Origin: Macrostomum hystrix
Lineage: Eukaryota > Platyhelminthes > Macrostomidae
DNA: 64,000 nucleotides
Assembly (NCBI GenBank): GCA_950097015.1
Contig: CATNEN010000005.1
Coordinates: 992,001 to 1,056,000, forward strand
Direction of reading: 5' to 3'
The translations under genes and the position numbers were made by a program. The notes under the pieces are model-generated. The model was not told the origin of the DNA, ran no database searches, and saw nothing but the letters and a program-made list of their open reading frames with translations. Within the stretch, counting starts at the first letter, position 1, and the number at the start of each line of letters is the position of its first letter. Below are positions 9,215 to 19,715 of the stretch, piece by piece.

Positions 9215-12160
9215 ACGGTCTTGAGCACAAACTCGAGGCCCAGCCCCTCGCAAATATATTCACCTTCTTGCGTTCCCTTCCGCATCTCGCATTAACGACT
9301 TAGTTACAATTAATTCATTACTCAACAAAAATGGGTGGCACAAAATCACTGCGCCCTACTGCTAAGTAGTATTGTTCCGATTGTTCGCTTTTATAAACGA
9401 AAGCTGTAATCTAGAATTGTAAATTAGCAAAACAAGAAGGATCTGAACTGCACTGAATAAAATCTGTGATATTTTTCAGTTTCTCATTGTCCTTTGCAGC
9501 TCAAAATTTATAAGCCTGTTTATTGTCTAAGTTGCATAAGTTGGTAGGCATGGCAGACAATTATAGCGTGAGCAGCATGAGATTCTAAATAAAAGAATAT
9601 CAACTCTCTAACCCTGGCTCTATTATACGGTACATGCCACAATAGCAAAAATCATTAACTTGAGAACAATGGCCCAACTGTACATGCTGATTCTGCTGGT
9701 CATTGCTGGCCTATGCGAGTGCCGAACAGCCTACAGAAACGTCTCATTGGGAGGCTGCGTGGTCGCTCAGACTCCCCAACACCTGCTGACGGCCTCAAGC
9801 GCTCGCTCGTGCGCCTTCCTGTGCTCTCAGCTCCGTCTCTGCATCGGCTGGAGCTACCGCACAGGCGTCTGCAACGTGTCGGACAGCGTGCAAACTGTGC
9901 GACTCTCGAACGACACCGACTGCGAGGTGTGGAGCGTCCTGCGTCAGCTCAGCCTCGTCGCCTTCTGGCCCATGAGCAACGCCACTCGCAGCCGCAATGT
10001 GGCCTCGAACAGCGGCCATCTCGACCTGCAGGAGAACATGGCCATGCAGTACACGGACAGTGCGGTCAACTTCACTGGTCAGTTCGATGTGAATGAGCGA
10101 TTCAACATCGACCAGCTGGCTTCAGAGTGTCTCACGAGCTTCACGTTCTCTGTGTGGGTGCAGGTGTCGAACCAATCTCGAGGCGCCATGCCTCTTTTCG
10201 AAGGCCTGACGATGCCAGATGGACATTTTACTCGACTCTGGCTGCATCCTGCTAGCACTGATATTCAGCTCACAGTCGAATCCCCTGTGTCTCGGCTCAC
10301 AGTGCCTGGACCCACTGACACTGCCAGTGGTTGGACTCACATCACATCTACGTGAACGGAACTCTGGCCAGCAGTGGCTCTTCAGTCGCCGTGACATCCT
10401 GTGCGAACTTTGGCAACATGGTGCAGATCGGAGCGATCACTCGCTCTGCCACGCACAACCGAGTGTTCCAGGGCTTCATGAAATGCTTCGGAGTGTATCA
10501 GAGGGCTCTGAGCAGCGCTGAAGTGGCTCTCTTGCTTCAGATCTGCTGAGAAGCGAATTTCTGGCCGTCTTGAATGTTGCTTGTCTTTTGATTCGATTGT
10601 TTGTCCTTCGACAGTGGAAAAGCAGTTTGGAACTGTTAAGCTTTCGGGGTTTCTTTCTGAGAGCGTCAGATGTGCGAAGTGTTAGTTACTTAGTTTGTAA
10701 CTATACCAGCAGTTAAGTGCTTCATATAATATTTTCGACACTGACCTACTCTGCTGCTGTTTTTTTCTGTGTATATAATCACCTTTCTATTGTAGTTTTC
10801 TGCGTCTGTGATTGCAGGGATATACTGAAGAAGTTGATCCCCTTTTAGGAGCACAAACAGAAGCGTCATTCCAAATCAAATATCCACAGACCAATTAGCC
10901 ACGCGTACAAAGTACTTGTTAGAACTGGATGGGACTTTGCAGCCGGCTAATGAGAGTGTGTGAGATGCATCTTTAATTGAAGACGAAATTCATTTTTATT
11001 GTTAAGCTTTTTTCAATGAAAATGATGTTTTTATAGTTCTTTTTTGCATTCCTTTTATACTCAGCTTACAGCTCAGCTAGCCACCCCAAAATCTACCCCT
11101 GAGCTGCGGTGCCGACCAATCAGCGTCCGCGAGGGAAACAGTTTCCAGTCTGCCCCGGCTCAGAGCACCTCACGGCTCTTGATTGCCCTGCCCGACTGCA
11201 GGAGTCTCGCTGACGAAACCTTCAATTGGCGCAGGTCGTCTAGAGGGATTGTTGATTGAGCGACCCTGAGGATCTCGCCGTTTGGCAAAGGAGAGGTACC
11301 GATAGGAATTGTTGGAGCCTCGCAGAAACCGCAGACCATTGGTGACCTCACCTGCAGAGTAGGCGCGGATTTAGGCCAGCTTAGGAATAATTATTATACT
11401 ACCTGTTATTTGGTCAGCTACCTCTTGATCATCATCTCTCCTCTGCCTTTGTTCGCGTGTATTTTACTAGTGTCCCACGCATTCGTTATGTGGAGTTTGA
11501 TAATTTTCCGTATTGTGTTAATCACCGAAGAACCTAAATTGATATTGTAAGCGCGGGTTGAAAATGAAGCCTTAAAGTTAATTAATCGAGTCAAAGAATT
11601 ATTATAATCAAATAAAATCAGCCTTTCAATTGGGATTGGGATTGGGATTTGTTATTTTTCTATTTGGGAATTCCGTTTGGAGCAGCTCGCCATCTTGCCC
11701 ACATCAATTTCACAGCCAATAACATTATATTTCAGTCGCTGCTACAATTGACTGAACAGTAGCACACGGACCCGGTGTTGAGAATAGTTACAGTGAAAAA
11801 CCTCTCACGATATTTGGCACACAAAAGCCCAAACAGGATACCAGCGTATAAGCTAAGAAGTTCACAGAATTCTCAAAAAATACAAAATAGAGAGATGTCT
11901 ACTGACAGAAATAGAGAAACAATTAAAGGCTTTGGCTGGAAAATTCATCTGGCTGGGTGTCGCAAAGCGGAAATGGAACGGCAACTATGGCAACAAAACC
12001 CGCTGGCCACCCCCTCCGCTCTCTTTCTCTCTCTGTCTGTTTCAGCTCCATGTAAGACAGACTTTCGCATTGACTAGGAAGAAGATTGACAGAACACGCT
12101 CAATGCTACTACTTACAGTAGGACGCTGCAACGAACATCGGAAAGAATTCTCATTCAAAG
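9215..12160 (+). repeat. Segmental duplication, copy 1
   Basis: This block shares long, nearly identical tracts with 15345-18770. The matches include the 5' flank words GTCTTGAGCAC and CTACTGCTAAGTAGTATTGT, the PAN/LamG gene, and about 1.6 kb of downstream sequence (10550-12150 against 17160-18760). Small indels and substitutions separate the copies. The similar 71- and 63-codon frames seen downstream in both copies show no domain and are probably shared non-coding sequence. Confidence 0.9.
9669..10549 (+). pseudogene. PAN/LamG-like secreted protein, copy 1, frameshifted
   Basis: The start ATG (9669) opens a signal peptide, a six-cysteine PAN/apple-like segment and a LamG-like (concanavalin A-fold) domain. 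The frame ends prematurely at a TGA at 10353-10355. Compared with copy 2, 36 bp coding for the start of the strand before the YVNGTL motif are replaced by 2 bp near 10341-10350. This net loss of 34 bp shifts the frame; the rest of the domain continues in another frame to a TGA at 10547-10549. The AATAAA used by copy 2 is changed to AATCAA here (near 10874). The signal peptide differs from those of copies 2 and 3. An assembly error at the deletion is the main alternative. Confidence 0.8.
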
Positions 12161-12429
12161 AATGAGACTGTAGGTGTTGTGACTTGAATATTCAACCGGA
12201 CTTGAATGTACTCTATTAACTTATCGTTGCTCAATGCACGCCCATTTTCCTATGCGTGCGAGGGCCGCGTGTGTCACCTGCGCGTGCGACACAACGTGCT
12301 CTGTTCTTACTCCTTGCTCTCCACGTGCCATTGTCACCCCCAGCCATATTTTGTTAGTATAAATATATCGAATCTCCTTGTACGTAGTTCGTGGCCTTTG
12401 CGCTATCTAAAGAATTCCTGGTCTACAAA
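12161..12429. other. Unique spacer between duplication and array
   Basis: About 270 bp with no recognised gene. It is more GC-rich in the middle (12240-12330) and contains a 77-codon frame of no recognisable type. Confidence 0.3.
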
Positions 12430-13350
12430 AGTAGGATAGGGGGAGAATGAGACTGTAGGATAGGGGTAGAATGAGACTGTAGGATAGGGGGAGAATGAGA
12501 CTGTAGGATAGGGGGGAGAACGAGACTGTAGGATAGGGGGAGAATGAGACTGTAGGATAGGGGGAGAATGAGACTGTAGGATAGGGGGAGAATGAGACTG
12601 TAGGATAGGGGGAGAATGAGACTGTAGGATAGGGGTAGAATGAGACTGTAGGATAGGGGGAGAATGAGACTGTAGGATAGGGGGAGAATGAGACTGTAGG
12701 ATAGGGGGAGAATGAGACTGTAGGATAGGGGTAGAATGAGACTGTAGGATAGGGGGAGAATGAGACTGTAGGATAGGGGTAGAATGAGACTGTAGGATAG
12801 GGGGAGAATGAGACTGTAGGATAGGGGGAGAATGAGACTGTAGGATAGGGGGAGAATGAGACTGTAGGATAGGGGGAGAATGAGACTGTAGGATAGGGGG
12901 AGAATGAGACTGTAGGATAGGGGGAGAATGAGACTGTAGGATAGGGGGAGAATGAGACTGTAGGATAGGGGGAGAATGAGACTGTAGGATAGGGGCAGAA
13001 TGAGACTGTAGGATAGGGAGAGAATGTGACTGTAGGATAGGGGGAGAATGAGACTGTAGGATAGGTGGAGAATGAGACTGTAGGATAGGGGGAGAATGTG
13101 ACTGTAGGATAGGGGGAGAATGTGACTGTAGGATAGGGGCAGAATGAGACTGTAGGATAGGGAGAGAATGAGACTGTAGGATAGGGGGAGAATGAGACTG
13201 TAGGATAGGGAGAGAATGAGACTGTAGGATAGGGGTAGAATGAGACTGTAGGATAGGGAGAGAATGAGACTGTAGGATTGGGAGAGAATGAGACTGTAGG
13301 ATAGGGAGAGAATGAGACTGTAGGATAGGGAGAGAATGAGACCGCAGGAT
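12430..13350. repeat. 24-bp minisatellite, about 38 units
   Basis: The unit is GAGACTGTAGGATAGGGGGA plus GAAT (24 bp), with a decayed right end where GGGAGAG variants dominate. A single stray unit core lies at about 12158-12172, some 260 bp before the array, right at the right edge of segmental duplication copy 1. Confidence 0.97.
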
Positions 13351-13724
13351 TTGGATATTGGAAGATGTGTAATTAGGAGAAATTCGAGAATAATGACAAG
13401 AAAGTTAGTAGCGAAAAAAGTTTGATGAATTTAATAATAAAAGTGCAAACCTAAGTCCTCACCTATGGAGCAAGATTTCGAGAGGCAATAAAATCTCTTG
13501 CACCTTTTCTCGTAATAGTTGCTAGGCTTACTTTGCCTCCTATTAGTAAGTCTAGTAAGGAAAAAAATTTCAGAAAAATTATTTTTTTAACTTCCTTTTT
13601 GAAAAGAACATTCCTAAGGTATTAGGTAGCTGCGAAATCTTCGAAATAAAATTTAGAATCGAGTGAGAAAATCAGCAATAAAAATATGTTAGAATTTGCC
13701 AATCAAATTAGTCACGACTGACGT

Positions 13725-14165
13725 ATTAAGACGCTAGAATAATGTGTTAGACACTAGAATAATGTGTTAGACACTAGAATAATGTGTTAGACACTAGAAT
13801 AATGTGTTAGACACTAGAATAATGTGTTAGAAACTAGAATAATGTGTTAGACACTAGAATAATGTGTTAGACACTAGAATAATGTGTTAGATACTAGAAT
13901 AATGTGTTAGACACTAGAATAATGTGTTAGACACTAGAAATAATGTGTTAGACACTAGAATAATGTGTTAGACACTAGAATAATGTGTTAGACACTAGCA
14001 TAATGTGTTAGACACTAGAATAATGTGTTAGAAACTAGAATAATGTGTTAGACACTAGAATAATGTGTTAGACACTAGAATAATGTGTTAGACACTAGAA
14101 TAATGTGTTAGAAACTAGAATAATGTGTTAGACACTAGAATAAAGTGTTAGACACTAGAGTAACG
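13725..14165. repeat. 20-bp minisatellite, about 21 units
   Basis: The unit is ACACTAGAATAATGTGTTAG, with rare AAACTAG and ATACTAG variants and one inserted A near 13940. It contains the word TGTTAGACA, which also recurs in two other arrays of this window. Confidence 0.97.
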
Positions 14166-15344
14166 TATTATACTCTTAAATGACAATATAATCAGGCTAT
14201 TGGTAGTCACTTAAACTTTTAGTATCGGTTCTACATGAATAAAATATGTTCTAATTAAGCAAATACTTGGTTGCATAGAATATTTTAAAGGGCTTCATTT
14301 ATCGGCATTTGATGACTGAGACGTTAGCTGCAATGCGGCACTGTACCGCAAGCAATAAATATCAAACTGTGAACTCTACCTTGCTAGATTCGTAAACTTG
14401 TCCAGTGGCTTGACAATAGACCAACTTTCACCTCGTTTCTTTTCAAACAGAAGCCACACAAAAGGACTGACAACAGATTTTTATAATCAAAATGCTTTAA
14501 AAAATATCTTTAATGGGATAAGCCTACGATTTTTAAATTGGTTCTGCACTTAATATATATTTTATGCAGCCGTAAACCGTTAGCCTTAATCACAAAGATC
14601 CACGCAAATATAAATGCAAATGTTACTCTTTATGTGCTACTAAAACTACTAAAATGCATTTAGACTGAGCTTGAAATTTATTGCCTTTGTAAAGAAAAGC
14701 GCATACCATAGCATTATCTTGTTAATCATTGGTTGAGAGCTCTGATTGGCTGTCGTCCTTCGCGGTCGCCAATCCCATAAGCCTTTCCTAATTGGCTGTC
14801 GTTTTATCGATCGATTGGACAAGCACAGTTTTACGTCCCACTCGTAAGAAGACCGAGTTGAAGACCACGGCACCCACAATTTTGATACTCTAACCAATGG
14901 GCTACAACAAACATATGTTATCCACGGCCAATCAGTTGACCTTGGCATGCTAATCTAGCTATGAACAAGCTTGCATTTTAATTACTTTAGACCTGTCGAT
15001 TGCCCCACTTTTCGTTCCAGTCAGCAAAGGTGCAACTCAGACCTCGCCCAGTCTGCTTGACGTCAAAATGAGGATTTCTATTGGTAGGCGGAATAAATTA
15101 TCAGTCAGACTTTTAAAACTGCTACATCATGTGCTGGCCTGTACTTTATGTAATGTAGACTACATTATTTAGAACAAACGTGAAGGAACATGCATTATCT
15201 TTTACGAAAATATAGCTCGTATCTCTACTTTGATTTATTATTCTAACACGCAGAAAGTATAAAGATAATTGAAATAAGCATTTTCGGAATGGGATAAGTG
15301 TTAAAAAATTGTTTTTTGCTAAAGTGCAAAACACAATTAGTTAT
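14166..15344. other. Intergenic stretch with a CCAAT-box cluster
   Basis: No gene is recognised. Between about 14735 and 14935 there are at least six CCAAT or ATTGG pentamers in both orientations, two of them inside a repeated ATTGGCTGTCG word. A 99-codon minus-strand frame covers this cluster but shows no domain. The cluster could be a promoter or a decayed repeat. Confidence 0.45.
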
Positions 15345-15384
15345 TTGTAGCAGTCTTGAGCACGAACTTGTTTGGAATTAAGTG

Positions 15385-15450
15385 TGTGCGTGTGTGTGTG
15401 GTTGGGGTGTGCTCAGGAGTCAGCGGAATGGGCAGAATTGCCTCCGTATC
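15385..15450 (+). mobile_element. Remnant of a SINE tail
   Basis: The words GTGTGCTCAGGAGTCAGCG and GGGCAGAATTGCC, preceded by a TG-rich run, match the 3' body of the tRNA-headed SINE at 24510-24870. The tRNA-like head is absent here. Confidence 0.6.
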
Positions 15451-15878
15451 AATGTGTACTTATCCACATGAAATGCCCCAAGATATCATATTCTGTAGTT
15501 TTTTATAATTCATTACTTAAAGAAAATAGATGACACGAAATCAATACGCCCTACTGCTAAGTAGTATTGTGCACGTTGCTTGCTTGTCAATAAAAAAACA
15601 AAACTGTAGAACTATAAATTAACGAAAGAAAAAGGATCTGCAAAGCCCTGAGAGAAGGCTGGAAAGATTTTTTCTTCGCCTTTGCAGCTAAAACTTCTGA
15701 GACTGAATTGGCCAATTAAATCCCCAAGTCGCATTGGTTGCAAGGTTATCCAGCCAATTGCAAGGTAGAAGCTTAAGGAACAAACTAAATAAAATAATAT
15801 CAACTCTCTAACCCTCTACTATAGTGGCTCTACTATACGGTACATGCCACAATATAAAAAATCATTGACTTGACAACA

Positions 15879-16001
15879 ATGACCCAACTGTACGTGCTGA
15901 TTCTGCTGGTCATTGCTGGCCTATGCGAGTGCCAAACAGCCTAAACGTCTCATTGGGAGGCTGCGTGATCGCTCAGACTCCCCAACACCTGCTGACGGCA
16001 T
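15879..16001 (+). pseudogene. N-terminal scrap of a PAN/LamG gene
   Basis: The sequence begins with the same start and signal peptide as copy 1 but has lost 4 bp after the signal peptide, creating an immediate stop. It then runs on in a shifted frame through the first part of the PAN segment and breaks off at CTGCTGACGG. The sequence that follows is the 5' flank of the copy 2/copy 3 type. It is a relic of the recombination that made copy 2. Confidence 0.8.
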
Positions 16002-16238
16002 TGCAATGCAATATTTAGTAACAGAAGCATTGGCGTTACCAAGGAACACTCTAGCAGCATCAATACAAGCTCTCTTCTCAAAATGTACTCAATCAGTTTT
16101 CCTGGTTGGTCTACTTTGTAGTCGGAGGTGTATGGACCAGTACTGCCCATGCAGTTCAATAAAGTTCTCACCAATATGCAAACAGGAGGCAACTGCAATC
16201 AAAAAACTGCTTCTGAGAAACAGCTAGCATTGAGCAAA

Positions 16239-17162
16239 ATGAATTTCCATCTATTGATTGAGTATCTTTCTATTCTACTAGTGTTAGCCCTTAGCCAGTG
16301 TGCGTGTCAAAAGCACGAAATGTCAGTCGGTGGCTGCGTGGTCGCTCAGACTCCCCAACACCTGCTGACGGCCTCAAGCGCTCGCTCGTGCGCCTTCCTG
16401 TGCTCTCAGCTCCGTCTCTGCATCGGCTGGAGCTACCGCACAGGCGTCTGCAACGTGTCGGACAGCGTGCAAACTGTGCGACTCTCGAACGACACCGACT
16501 GCGAGGTGTGGAGCGTGCTGCGTCAGCTCAGCCTCGTCGCCTTCTGGCCCATGAGCAACGCCACTCGCAGCCGCAATGTGGCCTCGAACAGCGGCCATCT
16601 CGACCTGCAGGAGAACATGGCCATGCAGTACACGGACAGTGCGGTCAACTTCACTGGTCAGTTCGATGTGAATGAGCGATTCAACATCGACCAGCTGGCT
16701 TCAGAGTGTCTCACGAGCTTCACGTTCTCTGTGTGGGTGCAGGTGTCGAACCAATCTCGAGGCGCCATGCCTCTTTTCGAAGGCCGGACGATGCCAGATG
16801 GACGTTTTACTCGACTCTGGCTGTATCCTGCTAGCACTGATATTCAGTTCATAATTGAATCTCCATGGTCCTATCTAACAGTGCCAGGACCCACTGACAC
16901 GGCCAGCGGTTGGACTCACATCGCTGCAGTGTACAACAGAAACACACCGGCCTTCTGGATCTACGTGAACGGAACTCTTGCCAGCAGTGGCTCTTCAGTG
17001 GCCGTGACATCGTGTGCGAACTTTGGCAACATGGTGCAGATCGGAGCGACCACTCGCTCAGCACCGCACAACCGAGTGTTCCAGGGCTTCATGAAATGCT
17101 TCGGAGTGTCCCAGAGGGCTCTGAGCAGCGCTGAAGTGGCTCTCTTGCTTCAGATCTGCTGA
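16239..17162 (+). CDS. Secreted PAN/LamG-like lectin-type protein, copy 2
   Basis: This is a predicted secreted or cell-surface glycoprotein of 307 residues; the role is unknown, but such folds usually bind glycans or proteins. I chose the ATG at 16239, although the frame is open from 16128, because it starts a signal peptide (residues 1-24, hydrophobic core ILLVLAL). Residues 30-92 are PAN/apple-like, with Cys33, 51, 55, 61, 71 and 88. Residues 98-305 form a LamG-like domain opening with Ala-Phe-Trp-Pro and containing Trp-Thr-His-Ile-Ala-Ala-Val-Tyr and YVNGTL, both typical of the fold. Several N-glycosylation sequons are present. No intron is seen in the frame. The 5' half is almost identical to copy 3 and the 3' half to copy 1. 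Confidence 0.85.
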   Translation: MNFHLLIEYLSILLVLALSQCACQKHEMSVGGCVVAQTPQHLLTASSARSCAFLCSQLRLCIGWSYRTGVCNVSDSVQTVRLSNDTDCEVWSVLRQLSLVAFWPMSNATRSRNVASNSGHLDLQENMAMQYTDSAVNFTGQFDVNERFNIDQLASECLTSFTFSVWVQVSNQSRGAMPLFEGRTMPDGRFTRLWLYPASTDIQFIIESPWSYLTVPGPTDTASGWTHIAAVYNRNTPAFWIYVNGTLASSGSSVAVTSCANFGNMVQIGATTRSAPHNRVFQGFMKCFGVSQRALSSAEVALLLQIC

Positions 17163-17485
17163 GAAGCGAATTTCTGGCCGTCTTGAATGTTGCTTGTCTT
17201 TTGATTTGATTGTTTGTCCTTCGACAGTGGAAAAGCAGTTTGGAACTGTTAAGCTTTCGGGGTTTCTTTCTGAGAGCGTCAGATGTGCGAAGTGTTAGTT
17301 ACTTAGTTTGTAACTACCAGCAGTTTAGTGCTTCATATAATTTTTTCGACACTGACCTACTCTGCTGCTGTCTTATTGCTGTCTATATAATCACCTTTCT
17401 ATTGTAGTTTTCTGCGTCTGTGATTGCAGGGATATACTGAAGAAGTTGATCCCCTTTTAGGAGCAAAAACAGAAGCGTCATTCCG

Positions 17486-17491
17486 AATAAA
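17486..17491 (+). terminator. Polyadenylation signal AATAAA of PAN/LamG copy 2
   Basis: AATAAA lies about 325 bp after the stop codon of copy 2. The equivalent position in copy 1 reads AATCAA. Use of this site is inferred from position only. Confidence 0.45.
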
Positions 17492-18770
17492 ATATCAACA
17501 GACCAATTAGCCACGCGAACAAAGTACTTGTTAGAACTGGATGGGACTTTGCAGCCGGCTAATGAGAATGTGTGAGATGCATCTTTAATTGAAGACGAAA
17601 TTCATTTTTATTGTTAAGCTTTTTTCAATGAAAATGATGTTTTTATAGTTCTTTTTTGCATTCTTTTTTTACTCAGCCTGCAGCTCAGCTAGCCACCCCA
17701 AAATCTACCCCTGAGCTGCGGTGCCGACCAATCAGCGTGCGCGAGGGAAACATTTTCCAGTCTGCCCCGGCTCAGAGCACCTCACGGCTCTTGATTGCCC
17801 TGCCCGACTGCAGGAGTCTCGCTGACGAAACCTTCAATTGGCGCAGGTCGTCTAGAGGGATTGTTGATTGAGCGACCCTGAGGATCTCGCCGTTTGGCAA
17901 AGGAGAGGTACCGATAGGAATTGTTGGAGCCTCGCAGAAACCGCAGACCCTTAGTGACCTCACCTGCAGAGTAGGCGCGGATTTAGGCCAGCTTAGGAAT
18001 AATTATTATACTACCTGTTATTTGGTCAGCTACCTCTCGATCATCATCTCTCCTCTGCCTTTGTTCGCGTGTATTTTACTAGTGTCCCCACGCATTGGAT
18101 ATGTGGAGTTTGATAATTTTCCGTATTGTGTTAATCACCGAAGAACCTAAATTGAGATTGTAAGCGCGGGTGGAAAATGAAGCCTTAAAGTTAATTAATC
18201 GAGTCAGAGAATTATTATAATCAAATAAAATCAGCCTTTCAATTGGGATTGGGATTGGGATTTGTTATTTTTCTATTTGGGAATTCCGTTTGGAGCAGCT
18301 CGCCATCTTGCCCACATCAATTTCACAGCCAATAACATTATATTTCAGTCGCTGCTACAATTGACTGAACGGTAGCACACCGACCCGGTGTAGAGAATAG
18401 TTACAGTCTAAAACCTCTCACGATATTTGGCACACAAAAGCCCAAACAGGATATCAGCGTATAAGCTATGAAGTTCAAAGAATTCTCAAAAAATACAAAA
18501 TAGAGAGATGTCTACTGACAGAAGTAGAGAAACAATTAAAGGCTTTGGCTGGAAAATTCATCTGGCTGGGTGTCGCAAAGCGGAAATGGAACGGCAACTA
18601 TGGCAACAAAACCCGCTGGCCACCCCCTCCGCTCTCTTTCTCTCTCTGTCTGTTTCAGCTCCATGTAAGACTGACTTTCGCATTGACTAGGAAGAAGATT
18701 GACAGAACACGCTCAATGCTACTACTTACATTAGGACACAGTGCAACGAACATCGGAAACAATTCAAGGA

Positions 18771-19480
18771 CAGCAAAATGATTTCAAGACACGGTAAGTA
18801 AAAAATATTTTACTCGAAAAATGAGAAGAAAGCTTAGCAAAGTGAACCTACTAAATCAAAAAGAGTTGCTTAACCTACCCTAATTGGGCCAGATGCACAG
18901 CAGCAGATATTGCGCGGCGCGTTTGAAGGCTGAGTACGGCTGTTCAGTCCATGGACTGGGGGAAGCAATACAGGTTTAAGTATCTTGCTAAAGGGCACAA
19001 ACTTTAACAAATCGAACACCCACTTTCAGGTCATGATTTCGCCGCTCTTACGACAAGGCTACATCCTCCTACTACTGGGTTACACACGGTGCTGAGGCCA
19101 GGAGATCCCACTGATTTCACATGTGTTCGCATGGCATGGTTAATTTAGTCGCCTTCAGTGTTCATCGCTACCCGGTTGACGCAACTTCAGCTCGAAACTC
19201 CGTTTTGAGAACGCGGTGTCAAAACTTCAGTGTTTAGCAATGTGTAGCTTCTTTCACACGGAAAGCAAATATAAATTAATATATTAGTGTCTATTTAATT
19301 CATTGTTTTTATTTTAAAAGTCTTTCTCAAACTTAGGTGTGCTTTAAAACTCTTGCTAAGCAGACCCTGCAACGCTGTTATTGACTGTCATTGACAGACA
19401 GCCTATTAAGAACAGCCAACCGGACAAGCAGGCATGATTTGCTTGAGACAAGTCAGAAATAATTGGCACACGCAAGATGG
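18771..19480. other. Flank between duplication copies 2 and 3
   Basis: Apart from the SINE at 18890-19065, no gene or repeat is recognised. From about 19480 rightward the sequence becomes homologous to 16003 onward and forms the 5' flank of copy 3. Confidence 0.4.
18890..19065 (-). mobile_element. tRNA-derived SINE, minus strand
   Basis: On the minus strand a pol III A-box-like TAGCCTTGTCGTAAGAG (about 19045-19062) is followed by a B-box-like GGGTGTTCGATTTG (19008-19021). Next comes the body words TTTAGCAAGATAC and ATTGCTTCCCCCAG, then the family hallmark GTCCATGGACTGAACAGC near 18930-18955. The same hallmark is found at 21.5, 24.3, 24.45 and 59.36 kb. Confidence 0.75.
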
Positions 19481-19715
19481 CCATGAAATATTTAGTAACA
19501 GAAGCCTTCACGTTGCCAAGGAACACCATAGCAGCATGAATACAAGCTCTCTTCTCAAAATGTACTCAATCAGTTTTCCTGGTTGGTCTACTTTGTAGTC
19601 GGAGGTGTATGGACCAGTACTGCCCATGCAGTTCAATAAAGTTCTCACCAATATGCAAACAGGAGGCAACTGCAATCAAAAAACTGCTTCTGAGAAACAG
19701 CTAGCATTGAGCAAA

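Larger units (their letters stand above)
15345..18770 (+). repeat. Segmental duplication, copy 2 (chimeric)
   Basis: The left part (15345-16001) matches the 5' flank and N-terminus of copy 1. From about 16003 the sequence switches abruptly to the 5' flank, signal peptide and PAN segment of copy 3 (19480 onward). From inside the LamG domain it matches copy 1 again through the 3' flank. The joins make this block a mosaic of two lineages. Confidence 0.85.

Noticed and set aside
11044-11351. Conserved small frames (71 codons plus, 63 codons minus) repeated at 17656-17963
   Set aside because: Conservation is explained by the recent segmental duplication, since flanking non-coding sequence is equally similar; no domain is seen.
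14649-14948. 99-codon minus-strand frame
   Set aside because: Runs through the CCAAT-rich cluster and has no domain, no homologue I recognise and no splice or promoter context.
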